The notes under the pieces: generated by a model | What the model was told of the DNA's origin: nothing | The model's database searches: none | Seen by the model: the letters and a program-made list of their open reading frames with translations, nothing else | Shown: positions 36,784-46,960 of the stretch, piece after piece | How positions within the stretch are numbered: position 1 is the stretch's first letter | Layout: every line of letters starts with the position of its first letter | Made by a program: the position numbers and the translations under genes | Origin: Saccharolobus caldissimus | Lineage (GTDB): Archaea > Thermoproteota > Thermoprotei_A > Sulfolobales > Sulfolobaceae | DNA length: 64,000 nucleotides | Assembly (NCBI RefSeq): GCF_020886315.1 | Contig: NZ_AP025226.1 | Location: 1,018,001-1,082,000, forward strand | Reading direction: 5' to 3'

Positions 36784-37749
36784 TTAAGGTTGATATGTTA
36801 CAGTAACGTTAAGAGTTTGTCCATTAGATAAGGATAGTTGAATAGTATATAAATTGCCAGGAACGAAAACGAGGGAGACTCTAAAGTTTATTACAACCCT
36901 ATTATAGCCCACGTTCAGTTGGTTTGGAATCACATCAGTAGTTACAAAGCTAGTACCTAATAACGTAGCACTTAAAATCTGAACTGGGAACTGAGTGTAA
37001 ATGGTCACCTCAGCAATACCGTTACTTCTGAGAATTCCAGTTCCAACTTCAGATATCGGAGCTGAAGGAGTGAAAGCTGGATACGTTTGAAAAGCAGGGA
37101 TTGTTGGGCTCTGCTGAATAGTACTTATTAAATTTCCCAATCCCGAATATATCATAATAAATCCAATTAGGTCTAAAATATAACCTATAATGGAAATAAT
37201 TATCCCAATAATTGAACCTATAAGTAAAAGTAAACCCCCAGTCTTCAAACTATCGTTATTATAGATCTCTCCAGTCTTCCTATATGCTAAGGCTAATAAA
37301 ATAAAGCCAATGAAGGATAGTATAGCACCTATGAGAATAATGGCAACCCCTATACCAACTGTAACTCCAATCGCCAAAAGTGAGCCTGAAATCATCGATG
37401 TAATTGCTAAAGGTAACATTATTAATATTCCTAATAGAAGAACTATAATTCCTAATAGAATAAGACTAGTTGCAGTTATACCGCCTTTCAAATCTTTGCC
37501 GATAGAGACCAATAATTTAAAACCATCCCTAGTCCTAAGATAAGATAAAACAATTAAGGGAAGGGTAATCAGTGCCCCTATTAGAGCTACGATAATCCCA
37601 ATTGCAGAAGCAGTACCAGAAGGAATAGCAATTAACGTTGAAATAATACCTATTGCAACTATTATTCCAAGTAGTGACGCAATTATGTAATATAAAGCAC
37701 CTTGTCTTAACTTTTGTAAACCTAAAATTTCAGTACTTTGTTGAGACAT
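36784..37749 (-). CDS. DUF973 family membrane protein
   Basis: A 321-residue protein from the ATG giving MSQQSTEILGLQKLRQGALYY; a longer frame starts 15 codons upstream but the paralog at 20.4 kb supports this start. It has about six transmembrane segments, then a Pro-rich linker and a beta-rich C-terminal domain (SNGIAEVTIYTQFPVQILSA...LSNGQTLNVTVTY) parallel to the paralog. DUF973 proteins are abundant in Sulfolobales and of unknown role. Confidence 0.8.
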   Translation of the reverse strand: MSQQSTEILGLQKLRQGALYYIIASLLGIIVAIGIISTLIAIPSGTASAIGIIVALIGALITLPLIVLSYLRTRDGFKLLVSIGKDLKGGITATSLILLGIIVLLLGILIMLPLAITSMISGSLLAIGVTVGIGVAIILIGAILSFIGFILLALAYRKTGEIYNNDSLKTGGLLLLIGSIIGIIISIIGYILDLIGFIMIYSGLGNLISTIQQSPTIPAFQTYPAFTPSAPISEVGTGILRSNGIAEVTIYTQFPVQILSATLLGTSFVTTDVIPNQLNVGYNRVVINFRVSLVFVPGNLYTIQLSLSNGQTLNVTVTYQP

Positions 37750-37920
37750 ATACTTATTTCGTACACTAAGTTTAAATAATTTCTCCTTATACACATATTA
37801 CTTTTGAGTAGTAAAAATAGCTTAATAAGAATATATATTTAAATGGATAATAAAAATATTAGTATTTTTACACTCAATTGATAGGAAACTTAAAAACCTA
37901 AAATTACCTTTAATATTAAG

Positions 37921-39924
37921 ATGGTAGTTTATAGAGATTCAGATAGATTATCGTCTGGTTTGCCATTAGGGGGTATAGGTACTGGGAAATTAGAGATAGA
38001 CAATAAAATTAAAATAGTAAACGTAACGATAGCCAATAACTGGAACAATCCCATAAAAATCCTAAGGGGATTTCACATATTCATAAAACCAGAAGAATTA
38101 AAGGAGGGATTAATACTACAAAAGAACAGTGGAATAACTAGGGTAAGGGAAATAAACGGAGAAATATTATATGAGGGAAAATACCCAATATTAACAATAA
38201 AAACGAAAATAGACAAAATAAACGTAACGATACAAGCGTTCTCGCCAATAATTCAAAACGACATAAAAAACTCAACAATACCAGCAGTGGGAATAGGCGT
38301 GAAAATAGAGAACAGCAAAAGGGGGATAATAGCAGTTTCGTTCCCAAACATAGTAGGAAGCGTAAGCATAGGAAGAATAAACCAAAAAATAAAAAGTGGA
38401 GTAGTACATAAAAACTTAAAGACAAACGACTACGATCCAGCAAAAGGAGAAACGACAATAATGACAGATAAACCAGACAAAATAATAACACAATATAACA
38501 TAAAAAGACAACCAACACAAGACTATTGGATAAATCAATATGAGAACGAAGAACCATGGATAAAACTAAATCAGGGGGAAACGCCAGAAGATCAGCCACA
38601 TGAAGTAACAGGGCATAGAGATGAGCCAGCAAGCATGATAATAACGGAATATCAAAATAACGAGGAAATTCACTATGTATATTCGTGGTACTTTACGGGA
38701 AAACACGTATACTATCCATATGGACACTATTATCAAAACAATTTCAAAAACTCACAAGAAGTAGCAGAGTACTTCATGGAAAACTATGAAAAACTAAAAA
38801 TTAAAAGTTCAGAATGGCATGAGAGAATACCAAAAAACCTACCCGAATGGTTAAGGGATGCGATAATAAACAGTACATATATACTCTCAACAAGTACTTG
38901 GCTAGACGAGAAGGGAAGATTCGGTATATATGAAGCACCTCAGAATTGCCCATACTTAGGAACAATAGGTACTTGTTACGAGTTTGGATCACTTCCCGTA
39001 ATCTTGATGTTTCCTGAGCTTGAAAAATCGTTCTTAGAGCAATTAGCCTCAAATATTAGGGATGACGGTTACGTTCCTCATGATTTAGGTTATAACTCCT
39101 TAGATGCCCCTACTGACGGTACCACAGCTCCTCCTAGATGGAAGGACTTGAATCCTACTTTCATCCTTCTAATTTATAGATATTTTAAATTCACTAAAGA
39201 TTTAGATTTCGTTAAAAATATTTACCCTAAGCTTATTAAAGTTTTAGAGTGGGAATTTAGTGTTTGTGACAACGGTTTGCCAATTTTAGAAGGCAGTATG
39301 GATAGCGCTTTTGACGCTACTGTTATTAGGGGAAGAGATAGTTATGTTTCCTCCCTTTTCATTGCATCTCTAATCGCAATGAGAGAGATTTGCAAATTAG
39401 TTGGAGATTATAATACCTTAAAACTTATAGAAGAGAAATTGAATGTTGCTAGAACTGCTTTTATTAAAATGTTTAATGGAAGGTATTTTAAAGCCTGGAA
39501 TGGCATTGACGGTTGTTTTATTGCTCAAATTTTTGGCGAGTGGTGGTGTGAGCTATTGGGTTTAGAGTCCATAGTAGATGATGATAAGTTAGTTAGTGCC
39601 TTAAATTGGATTATTAGACTTAACGGCAGCGCTTCAAAATATTGCGTTCCTAATTTGGTCAGTGACGACGGAAGGATTATTACTTTAAGTCCCCAGACTT
39701 ACTCTTCATGGCCTAGGATGGTTTTCGCTACTTGCTGGCTTGCTTATAGAAAGGGTTTGGATTCCTTAGGGCTTTGCGAGAAAGAGTGGAACAATTTAGT
39801 TAGGCAAGGTTTAGTCTGGGATCAGCCTTCTAGAATCGACGCTAGAACTGGTAAGCCTGATCCTTTAATTAACTACCTGGATCACTATATAGGGAGTCCT
39901 AGTCTATGGAGCTTTCTATTCTAG
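37921..39924 (+). CDS. GH116 family beta-glucosidase/xylosidase (Sso1353-like)
   Basis: A 667-residue enzyme matching archaeal GH116, the family of human GBA2; S. solfataricus Sso1353 is a characterised beta-glucosidase/beta-xylosidase of almost equal length. Glu338 in RFGIYEAP is at the expected position of the nucleophile, and Asp465 (or Asp461) in [11 protein letters not shown] at that of the acid/base. The N-terminal beta domain ([12 protein letters not shown]) precedes the alpha/alpha barrel. No signal peptide is present. Base use changes sharply near codon 310-360: the 5' half is A-rich and the 3' half T-rich on the coding strand. The 3' end overlaps the convergent MarR gene. Confidence 0.85.
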   Translation: MVVYRDSDRLSSGLPLGGIGTGKLEIDNKIKIVNVTIANNWNNPIKILRGFHIFIKPEELKEGLILQKNSGITRVREINGEILYEGKYPILTIKTKIDKINVTIQAFSPIIQNDIKNSTIPAVGIGVKIENSKRGIIAVSFPNIVGSVSIGRINQKIKSGVVHKNLKTNDYDPAKGETTIMTDKPDKIITQYNIKRQPTQDYWINQYENEEPWIKLNQGETPEDQPHEVTGHRDEPASMIITEYQNNEEIHYVYSWYFTGKHVYYPYGHYYQNNFKNSQEVAEYFMENYEKLKIKSSEWHERIPKNLPEWLRDAIINSTYILSTSTWLDEKGRFGIYEAPQNCPYLGTIGTCYEFGSLPVILMFPELEKSFLEQLASNIRDDGYVPHDLGYNSLDAPTDGTTAPPRWKDLNPTFILLIYRYFKFTKDLDFVKNIYPKLIKVLEWEFSVCDNGLPILEGSMDSAFDATVIRGRDSYVSSLFIASLIAMREICKLVGDYNTLKLIEEKLNVARTAFIKMFNGRYFKAWNGIDGCFIAQIFGEWWCELLGLESIVDDDKLVSALNWIIRLNGSASKYCVPNLVSDDGRIITLSPQTYSSWPRMVFATCWLAYRKGLDSLGLCEKEWNNLVRQGLVWDQPSRIDARTGKPDPLINYLDHYIGSPSLWSFLF

Positions 39925-40336
39925 ACAAAATGAGGTTTAATTTAGATAGTAATTCCCTAATCTCATCCTCATTAATACCATTTAATATCTCCTCAACTAA
40001 TTCCTCATATATCTTCATGCCCTCATTAAGAGCCCTTAAACCGTCTTCTGTTATCTCTATCATGACTACTCTTCTATCCCTTCTATCTCTAACCCTCTTA
40101 GCTAAACCTTTTTCCTCTAACCTATCCACGGTAGCAGTAATAGCTGCTTGAGTTACGAAATATCTATTAGCCAAATAAACCATTGACTTAGGTCCATCAC
40201 TTATAGCCCTTAACACTAGGAAATCCATATAGGATAAGTTTAATTTACTAAGCCTTCTATTTAGCTCCCTTAAAGTAGCCCTATGAATTTTAGCAATTGT
40301 ACTTATAACTTGAAGCTTCTCATCTATTCTTTGCAT
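39899..40336 (-). CDS. MarR-family transcription regulator
   Basis: A 145-residue winged-helix protein (ATG at MQRIDEKLQ, preceded by the Shine-Dalgarno GGTGAGG; an earlier TTG is possible). The recognition-helix region [38 protein letters not shown] is a textbook MarR helix and wing. MarR proteins repress efflux genes and release on binding phenolic compounds. It is encoded after, and overlaps by 17 bp, a DHA2-type exporter gene on the same strand, the usual regulator-pump pairing. Confidence 0.85.
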   Translation of the reverse strand: MQRIDEKLQVISTIAKIHRATLRELNRRLSKLNLSYMDFLVLRAISDGPKSMVYLANRYFVTQAAITATVDRLEEKGLAKRVRDRRDRRVVMIEITEDGLRALNEGMKIYEELVEEILNGINEDEIRELLSKLNLILSRIESSID

Positions 40337-41981
40337 TTTCCTCACCATCTGCAATTATAACCCTACCCCTTAGGGCAGATGCTACTGCAGCTATAAACGT
40401 CATTACTGCACTTATGTAAAACGCCTCCCTTAAGGCTCCCATGAATGACGGTGCAATTGCGGTAGGAAACCAAGTTCTTTGTTCCATTATAGAAATAGCC
40501 TGCTGCGGTATTGAAATCGGTACTGAGGATATTATAGTCTTAACTGGATCATAACCTAAAAAGGCTGCAAATAACGCTCCAGTTACCGGTATGTGCTGAA
40601 CATATGGCGCTAACTGAGGTGCTCCAGCCCGGGTAACAGCTGAAGCTAAAGCTGTAGGCAAGGAACTGGCTAATGATATAATAACTATAGTAAAGAATAT
40701 GGCAATACTCATGGTTTGTCCAGTGTTCTGAAGAGTTGACCTCATACCAGATGCTGCTCCCCTGTATTTTGCAGGTACACTATTCATTATTGAGGCCGTA
40801 TTAGGTGAAGAGAACATGCCATTACCTATGCCAATAAGGAATATTATTAACGCGAATTCCACGTAGTTGAAATTATAAGGCAATGTAGTTAGAAGTAAAA
40901 AGCCTACACCAACTATGACCATTCCCAACGTAGCTAAAAACCTTGAACCATATCTGTCAGAAAGCCATCCACTTATTGGTCCCATGGTCACGAAACCAAC
41001 CATTAGGGGTATAGTATATATTCCAGCCCAGAAGGGAGTCTCCGCATAACTATAACCGTGTAAGGGAAGCCATATACCTTGAAGTAAAATAATTAGCATT
41101 ATCATTAAACCACCATAAGCAATCGACCTTAAGAAACTAGCCAAATTACCTGCTGCAAACATCCTTATCTTAAATAACTCTAACCTAAACATAGGATACT
41201 TAACCTTAGTCTCGATGTATAAAAATAGACCTATTAACCCTAAACCTGCTATCATTGAACCTATGACAAATGGATTAGTCCATCCCAACTGAGATGAGCC
41301 GTATGGTAATAGCCCGTAAGTTATTGCAATTAATATAAGGATTAATCCCAATCCAAAAGTTACGTTGCCCGCCCAGTCTATTCCCTCAGCCCTATTAGGC
41401 TTAGATAACTCCTTAAGCTTAGTATAACTCCAGATAGTCCCCAATATGCCTACCGGAACACTAACTAAGAAAACATATCTCCAATTTATAATAGATAGTA
41501 TACCTCCTAAAATTAACCCTATTAAAGATCCCGCTAAAGCTGCTATCTGATTTATCCCTAAAGCCTTACCCCTCTCGTTAAATGGGAAGGCGTCAGTTAT
41601 AATGGCTGCACTATTAGAGAATAGAAATGCTGCACCAATTCCTTGAACTATTCTGAAAATTATTAACTCTAAAGCACCCAAACTACCCTTATTTGGAGTT
41701 AAGAAGAGAAGAATAGAACCAATTGTGAAAATTAAAAAACCTAAATTATATAACCTAACCCTGCCGTAAATATCTGAAAGTCTACCAAAGGAGACTAAAA
41801 GTGTTGCCGTAACCACGTTATACCCCATTAAAATCCATAGTAGATATTGAAAGGAAGTAAAGGGATTTATATCTATCCCTCTAAATATAGCGGGAAGAGA
41901 AATTATGGTAATAGTGCCATTTATTGAAGCCATTAACACTCCTATTGTAGTATTACTTAAGGCTATCCACTTATACTGCAT
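40320..41981 (-). CDS. MFS multidrug exporter, EmrB/QacA (DHA2) type
   Basis: A 553-residue protein with about 14 transmembrane helices. Motif A is [18 protein letters not shown] and motif C is [18 protein letters not shown] with the following GLILGGIL. Proton-driven export of toxic organics is expected. It is in operon with the MarR regulator, which probably controls it. Confidence 0.85.
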   Translation of the reverse strand: MQYKWIALSNTTIGVLMASINGTITIISLPAIFRGIDINPFTSFQYLLWILMGYNVVTATLLVSFGRLSDIYGRVRLYNLGFLIFTIGSILLFLTPNKGSLGALELIIFRIVQGIGAAFLFSNSAAIITDAFPFNERGKALGINQIAALAGSLIGLILGGILSIINWRYVFLVSVPVGILGTIWSYTKLKELSKPNRAEGIDWAGNVTFGLGLILILIAITYGLLPYGSSQLGWTNPFVIGSMIAGLGLIGLFLYIETKVKYPMFRLELFKIRMFAAGNLASFLRSIAYGGLMIMLIILLQGIWLPLHGYSYAETPFWAGIYTIPLMVGFVTMGPISGWLSDRYGSRFLATLGMVIVGVGFLLLTTLPYNFNYVEFALIIFLIGIGNGMFSSPNTASIMNSVPAKYRGAASGMRSTLQNTGQTMSIAIFFTIVIISLASSLPTALASAVTRAGAPQLAPYVQHIPVTGALFAAFLGYDPVKTIISSVPISIPQQAISIMEQRTWFPTAIAPSFMGALREAFYISAVMTFIAAVASALRGRVIIADGEENAKNR

Positions 41982-42165
41982 AATTAAACATTATACTTTA
42001 AACTATTTAATCTTTTAGCTCCTATTCAATAATAGTTTAATATTTAAATATTTAATTATATAGATTAAGGCTCTTCTCCATTTATTTATAACGTTTTTTG
42101 TACGATCCTTCAATTCTCTTTGATAAGCTTTTAAGTCAATACTTTACAATAATTGGGGTTTAAGG

Positions 42166-42240
42166 GGGCGGAAAGCCTCGTTAGTAGGAATGGATAGCCC
42201 CCTTATATTTAAATACTTCTTTTCCTAAATTTCTATTAGT
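42166..42240 (+). repeat. repeat module A, shared with 45.6 kb
   Basis: AAAGCCTCGTTAGTAGG and ATGGATAGCCCCCTTATA followed by a TTTAAATA tract closely match the complement of 45597-45675. The GGGGGC and GCCCCC arms can form a hairpin. The combination of a foldable GC arm and a TATA-like tract resembles ends of IS200/IS605-type elements. Confidence 0.5.
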
Positions 42241-42247
42241 AATGTTA

Positions 42248-42324
42248 GCGACGCCTCTTATATAAGACGTATTAGTCAGATCTGTATAATACAGATTTAA
42301 CTAATATGTTTTATATAAAACGTC
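42248..42324. repeat. long near-perfect hairpin
   Basis: The inner arms ATCTGTAT and ATACAGAT around a single A are perfect. The outer 18-bp arms (TATATAAGACGTATTAGT at 42259-42276 against 42300-42317) differ at only two positions, both compatible with G-T pairing. A further GACG...CGTC pair closes the base. Thus about 60 of 77 bases can pair. It lies between a repeat module and a tnpB-like end in a 1-kb gene-free gap. It could be the sub-terminal palindrome of a mobile element or a processed RNA. Confidence 0.75.
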
Positions 42325-42359
42325 AGAAAAATCCCATAAATTAGTTTAGATATTAAACT

Positions 42360-42450
42360 CTTTAGAATTCTACCTTTATCGTGACTATTAATCACTCGGC
42401 CTTATCACTCCTCCTTCCTCCCCGTGCCTAGCATAAAAATTTATAAATTT
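42360..42450 (-). pseudogene. tnpB 3'-end fragment
   Basis: The minus strand reads GGRRSDKAE-stop, matching the RRRSDEAE-stop of the 12.7-kb fragment, and the match continues beyond the stop codon (TAGTCACGAT), so the shared unit is a conserved DNA or RNA end and not just protein. No further tnpB sequence is present. Confidence 0.45.
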
Positions 42451-43021
42451 TGATGTAATATAGCTTTAGCTTACCTTATCACATTAGGAGGATTAGAAGT
42501 AATTAAAAATAACTAAAAGTTACGTAAAAAAGTTACAGACTTTCCTATATTCGAGATCTATAATTCATCAAAAAATTTAATGTTAATTTTATTAAATAAA
42601 AAATTTAATTGATTTATAAAGCAGCATATATTGCTAATATAATATTTAAATTATCTTAAATTTACTGTTTTACAACTTGTATCTGAGAGCAGGATCTTGG
42701 AAAAACTATTTAGCTAGGAATTACCATTATTAAACATTAGAGATTATAGATTTTCTCGTGTGAGGTGTTAGAACTTTGCTCCTAATTTAACTCTAATTTA
42801 AAAATTATGCGATGATATTTGTTTATCCGAAGACTTCGTTCATAATACTCCTCTTGTTTGGTATTATTTTCCTTGAATTTTGTTTACCTTTTACCCCATT
42901 ACCTTAATATTTTGTTCACTGGATTGTTTTCCTTAGACCTATTTTTAATTAAATTTTCACTCCCTTTTAACTAAACCTAAGGTTTATGATTAGTATTACG
43001 AGTTAAAATTACGTGTCTAAA
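42451..43021. other. intergenic, nothing recognised
   Basis: AT-rich DNA between the tnpB-like fragment and a small hydrophobic gene. No repeats or RNA signatures were found. Confidence 0.35.
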
Positions 43022-43162
43022 ATGAAGGTAAGTCCCTACTTCCTAGCCTCAAGTCAAACATTGAGAATAGCCCTAGCAATAGGAATAGCAGCACTACCAA
43101 TAATAATGGCAGCACTACACATAGTACACGCTGGTATATCAAAACTTCCAGGTACTGGTTGA
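43022..43162 (+). CDS. small hydrophobic protein, 46 residues
   Basis: The frame MKVSPYFLASSQTLRIALAI continues through GIAALPIIMAALHIVHAGI to a TGA after 46 residues. It is one basic N-terminus followed by a single long hydrophobic helix, as in small membrane or signal-anchored peptides. Codons are A- and C-rich in the same style as the 5' parts of the GH116 gene and of the gene at 56.6 kb, which supports real coding. It lies 72 bp before a larger gene of unknown function and may belong to it. Confidence 0.5.
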   Translation: MKVSPYFLASSQTLRIALAIGIAALPIIMAALHIVHAGISKLPGTG

Positions 43163-43234
43163 TTCTCGTTGAACATTTTTTAGAAATTTCTTAAGTGTAT
43201 ATTTTTATCTCCTCCCATATTATTCTTTTAGATT

Positions 43235-44299
43235 ATGCTTGCCGATAGAAGAAGATTGCAAGATTTATTACACTATATACAGAGGTTTGGGGAACATAAT
43301 ATAAGCCTATTAAAACAGTTAACGGGAATAGAAAACGTTGAAGAAATAATAAAAGGATTAAATATACTAGTTGGTCCCTCTCCTAGGTTTAGTAGGTTAG
43401 ATTTGTCATTGTTTCACACGGTAATTAGGTTGTCTAGGAGGTCTTTCTTGAGGCCAGTTGATTTTTACTACTTGTTGGATGGTTTTATAACTGCTGCTCT
43501 TAGGGATTCTTTATCTCCAAATACTGTTTTGTTGTCTGTTGTTTTTCCTTATGATAAGTGGTTTTTTGTTCAAGTTTTTGATAGGCTTGAGGAGGTGGGT
43601 TTGGTTGAGGATTATAGGGTTTTTAGGGAGTATAGGAGGGAGATTTTTCCCATTGATTTTTCGACTTTTGATTTTGATAGTCTCAGTTTTTCGAATGATT
43701 TTATTCTTAGTTCTCCTAGGTTTTCTTTTCAATTACCGGATTTAGCTGATGGTTTTAGGCCAGATTGGTATGATGTAGTTATTTTGGGTAAGAGGCAGGA
43801 GGATCCTTTGCGTTCTTGGGATGATGTTGGTAGGGTTATTGGTTTGTCTGGTAATGATGTTTTGTTTCATTATTTTGATCACGTTGTTGGTAGGGGTTTG
43901 GTTGATGCTTTTTATGCCTATGTTGGTAGGGTTGATTTTAGGATTTCCTTATTGGTTCACGATGTTAGTGATGATGTTGTTAGGGAGTTGACTAGGATTC
44001 CTACTTTGTTGAGGGTTTCCTATTTGCATAATGATAAGATGTACTTCTCGATTATAGGACAAAAGCATATGCTTATGGAAATAACATCGTTCATAAATCA
44101 ATTAGCTGATAATTACAATTTTACTTATGAATTATATTTACATCCTTTAACTCCTCCATGGAAGTATGTGTTTACATCTTCAATTCCTTATGAGCATTTT
44201 AGCAAGGAGAGTAAGTGGATTATATCTGAGGAGGAATTGTTAAACGTTTTTGAGAAGGAGTTAGCTAAAATTAAAGAATATAATAAAAATCATCAGTAA
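43235..44299 (+). CDS. hypothetical protein, possible multi-winged-helix regulator
   Basis: A 354-residue protein I do not recognise. Successive segments of about 60-80 residues begin with helix-turn-helix-like runs (LQDLLHYIQRFGEHNISLLKQ, DSLSPNTVLLSVVFPYDKWF, SWDDVGRVIGLSGNDVLFH), suggesting three winged helices in tandem, then a beta-rich ending. The coding strand is extremely G+T rich from about 43395 to 44035 (codons GTT, GGT, GAT, TTT, AGG), while both ends are A-rich, a strong internal composition change. No membrane segments. Function unknown. Confidence 0.55.
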   Translation: MLADRRRLQDLLHYIQRFGEHNISLLKQLTGIENVEEIIKGLNILVGPSPRFSRLDLSLFHTVIRLSRRSFLRPVDFYYLLDGFITAALRDSLSPNTVLLSVVFPYDKWFFVQVFDRLEEVGLVEDYRVFREYRREIFPIDFSTFDFDSLSFSNDFILSSPRFSFQLPDLADGFRPDWYDVVILGKRQEDPLRSWDDVGRVIGLSGNDVLFHYFDHVVGRGLVDAFYAYVGRVDFRISLLVHDVSDDVVRELTRIPTLLRVSYLHNDKMYFSIIGQKHMLMEITSFINQLADNYNFTYELYLHPLTPPWKYVFTSSIPYEHFSKESKWIISEEELLNVFEKELAKIKEYNKNHQ

Positions 44300-44424
44300 C
44301 AGTTAAGATTTTTCATGTTATTTTAGATTGCCATAAAAAATTCCCTACAATTAAGTTATCATTTATGCATTTCTTTAGGTATAACTAAATAGATGGTATA
44401 GCTATTTATTTATCTTGCTATACT

Positions 44425-45096
44425 TTATAGCTTAATGTTTCCGTTATATTCCGATAAAAACCTTAACACTAGTGGGGAATCTCTTCTGTAAATCTCTTCA
44501 TAATTAATCCATTTTCCTCTAAAGTTAGCTAATATGAGTAATGATGCAGCCTTAACTCCTCTAAGTCTTGAAATTAAGAATATTGTCCCAGTCTCCATAT
44601 CTATTGCGTCATCAGAAGAAATGTGGGACTCTGAGTAAAAATCGTCACTTTGGAACAGTGAACCGTAAAATACTTCCCTATTATTGTCTTTCATTAACTT
44701 ATAGAGTCCATAAGCTAATTCTAAATCTGGATGTAGAGAGAGGATAATATCTCCTCTCATTCTCTGATAGAGGGAACTATAATAATGATGTGAAACTCCT
44801 AAAGGTATAAAGTACTTCCCTAAATTTTTCTCGTTAATAGCCCCTGCAGTACCGTATCTTATTATTATTTTAACTCCGTTGCCTATAAGCTCGTCAAGTA
44901 TTAGAGCAGTTGAAGGGCCTCCTACTCCGTGAGTTGAGATTATAATATTTTCTCCGTTAAAGTCACCTATATATAGTAAATACCCCCTTCTGTTTATTGA
45001 CTTTTTAATATTTAAAAAATTTGAAATTAATTTAGCTATTTCTGGCTCTTCAACAATTAAAGCCTTTTCGGGTAAGGGCTCTTCAATAACTAACAT
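44425..45096 (-). CDS. nucleoside phosphorylase (PNP/UDP family 1)
   Basis: A 223-residue protein of the purine/uridine phosphorylase fold. IIRYGTAGAINEK is the phosphate- and ribose-binding loop, and AIDMETGTIFLISRLRGVKAASLLIL contains the Met-Glu pair that binds the ribose 2'-OH. It splits nucleosides to base and ribose-1-phosphate. The ATG at MLVIEEP is preferred to the TTG one codon earlier. It is convergent with the 354-residue hypothetical gene and not in an obvious operon. Confidence 0.8.
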   Translation of the reverse strand: MLVIEEPLPEKALIVEEPEIAKLISNFLNIKKSINRRGYLLYIGDFNGENIIISTHGVGGPSTALILDELIGNGVKIIIRYGTAGAINEKNLGKYFIPLGVSHHYYSSLYQRMRGDIILSLHPDLELAYGLYKLMKDNNREVFYGSLFQSDDFYSESHISSDDAIDMETGTIFLISRLRGVKAASLLILANFRGKWINYEEIYRRDSPLVLRFLSEYNGNIKL

Positions 45097-45228
45097 CAAT
45101 TTTTTATGTAGTTAAAATATTAATATATTTTAGTAAGTTCTAGTTGAGTGTAGAGCCTTCTGGTATAAAAAACTTTCCTTGAAAATGCTTTGTGGATTAG
45201 TTGAATTTTCTTAATTTGATGAATTATG

Positions 45229-45266
45229 ATAAATTCTAAACTAATCTGGATTAAAAGTTAGTTATA
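45229..45266 (+). repeat. 38-bp dispersed repeat, copy 1
   Basis: Matches 58187-58224 at 36 of 38 positions (core CTAATCTGGATTA), with weaker similarity on both sides (a GAATT shortly before). It is intergenic in both places. It may be the scar of a mobile element. Confidence 0.6.
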
Positions 45267-45596
45267 TGTTAATATTTCTAGAAAACTCTTCAACTAAAAA
45301 CTAATTATATGTTAGGATCAATAATCAGTGTTAGAGCTTATGCTTCATATTAAGATAAACGTACTCATTGATACCAATATTATATAATTTTTATGTAACT
45401 TTAATCAAATAATGCTAGATTATAAATTTAATGGAAGCGCTAGCATTTTTCCTAAATATTCCATCCTCATTTGGGCTAGTATTTTTCTTTTAACAGAGTA
45501 GGACTAAACGTAAGCTTTTACGTAGTTATTCATAAGGACTGGAGAGAATTAATAAAACGATCTTTATCGAAACTGATCACTTTCTCATCCCTCCTA

Positions 45597-45675
45597 GTCA
45601 TTAGATGAATTTAGAAAAACAATATTTAAGTATAAGGAGGCTATCCATCCTCGCTGGCGGGGCTTTTTCTCCCTT
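45597..45675 (-). repeat. repeat module A, second copy
   Basis: On the minus strand AAAGCCCCGCCAGCGAGG and ATGGATAGCCTCCTTATA are followed by CTTAAATA, matching 42166-42240. It lies just downstream of the PaREP1/HEPN-like gene. Confidence 0.5.
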
Positions 45676-45696
45676 AACCTCATTTTTTGTAAAAGG

Positions 45697-46227
45697 TCAT
45701 AAGGCAGTAAATTCTTTAACTTTCTCCTCTACCTTTTTATAACGTTCTTCCAACTCTTCACTCCATCTATCCTTGAAATACTCTTTCAATAATCTTAGTG
45801 TCTCCTTCACTAAATGTAAAATATCCTTTATAGCCTCAATTCTTTCGAAATAATCACTAGCTCCCTTATATAACCCGTTATAAGCATAACGATGTAACGC
45901 AAGAGCCGTAGAAGTTAGATCAATTACATTATAACCCAATTCCTCAAGTCTCTGCGAAATCCCCTTTAAACCTGTAGTAGGTGCTAAAAAACCAGTTTTG
46001 AAATACCACTCCTTCTCTTTCTCGTCCCTACTAATCCTATCTAAATTTAACACCACTAGAGCACTGATAAACGCCTTCCATGCCATAAAAACTTTTCCCG
46101 CAGAATTCCTACTGAACCCTTCTTTGAGCATTAATAATGATAATTCAAGTTCTTGTAAACATTCAATTAATCTAACCTTTAAGTATCCTTCCTTATTTTT
46201 TTCTATAAGCGGGATCTTAGACTCCAC
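45697..46227 (-). CDS. PaREP1/HEPN-like helical protein
   Basis: A 176-residue all-helical protein. The segments LIECLQELELSLLMLKEGFSR, GKVFMAWKAFISALVVLNL and STALALHRYAYNGLYKG follow the PaREP1/PaREP8 pattern, a crenarchaeal family related to HEPN domains and expanded in thermophiles. There is no nucleotidyltransferase gene beside it, so a toxin-antitoxin role is not shown. Function unknown. Confidence 0.6.
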   Translation of the reverse strand: MESKIPLIEKNKEGYLKVRLIECLQELELSLLMLKEGFSRNSAGKVFMAWKAFISALVVLNLDRISRDEKEKEWYFKTGFLAPTTGLKGISQRLEELGYNVIDLTSTALALHRYAYNGLYKGASDYFERIEAIKDILHLVKETLRLLKEYFKDRWSEELEERYKKVEEKVKEFTAL

Positions 46228-46960
46228 ATAAAGTAACTGGAACTGAAGTTTATAAATACACTCTTAGCATGGAGTATATGGCAAAAACTTTACATATCCT
46301 CTATTTTGTATGAATAAGAAATTAACTCAAAAAACTTCTATAACTTCAAGAATCTATAGAAGATCTTATTATATAAGGAGAGTATGCTTGATCAAGACTA
46401 AGATGAGTGAGGTTGACAACGTTAAGGAGGTTTAGTAAAGAACTCAAGAAAGATTTAGAGTGGTGATGTTTAAAAGTGTAATCATTTTAGGTATAAGTTC
46501 ATACTTTAAGTAAAAGGTGTCTCTGAGAATCTGAGCTAAACTATACTCTATATAGAGAATTTCCCTATTTAACAATTTATAACTAAATGATAACATTATG
46601 CTAATATTTCACCAAATTATTTCTACGAGAGATATAATATTCTTTCAATTAAAGATTGATATATAATAGATTAAGAGAAAAATTATGAAATATAATAAAT
46701 TCAAGTAAATTTAGGCAAACATAGCTTGTAAAACTTGATCAATGAGAGAAATTTTGAATATATTTTACGTAGTGAAAACAACGTGTATATCCAACACTAA
46801 AGGCTGAAAAGTCTAGAGAAACTTCATGAAGGAATGGAAGGGTAAAGGATTCTTCCCAGGAAGTATAGCCAAAAAATAAGTAATTAACAATATTCCACAC
46901 GGAATCAGGAATAGTATAATAAAGGAAAATAAAAACCTTGTTATTAACCTCCTAACAAGT
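46228..46960. other. non-coding gap with a decayed reading frame
   Basis: From 46310 the plus strand reads 41 residues (MNKKLTQKTSITSRIYRRSY and onward to SEVDNVKEV-stop). After a one-base shift it could continue as RRFSKELKKDLEW, suggesting a frameshifted old gene, perhaps a transposase. The rest is AT-rich without recognisable content. Confidence 0.3.

Larger units (their letters stand above)
45097..45696. other. intergenic gap with two repeat copies
   Basis: Contains a 38-bp repeat shared with 58.19 kb (45229-45266) and repeat module A on the minus strand (45597-45675). Otherwise it is AT-rich without reading frames. Confidence 0.45.

Noticed and set aside
38138-38632. A 164-codon open frame on the minus strand inside the GH116 gene.
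   Set aside because: Its Leu/Phe/Ser-only composition is the shadow of A-rich codons on the plus strand, and the GH116 frame is continuous through it.
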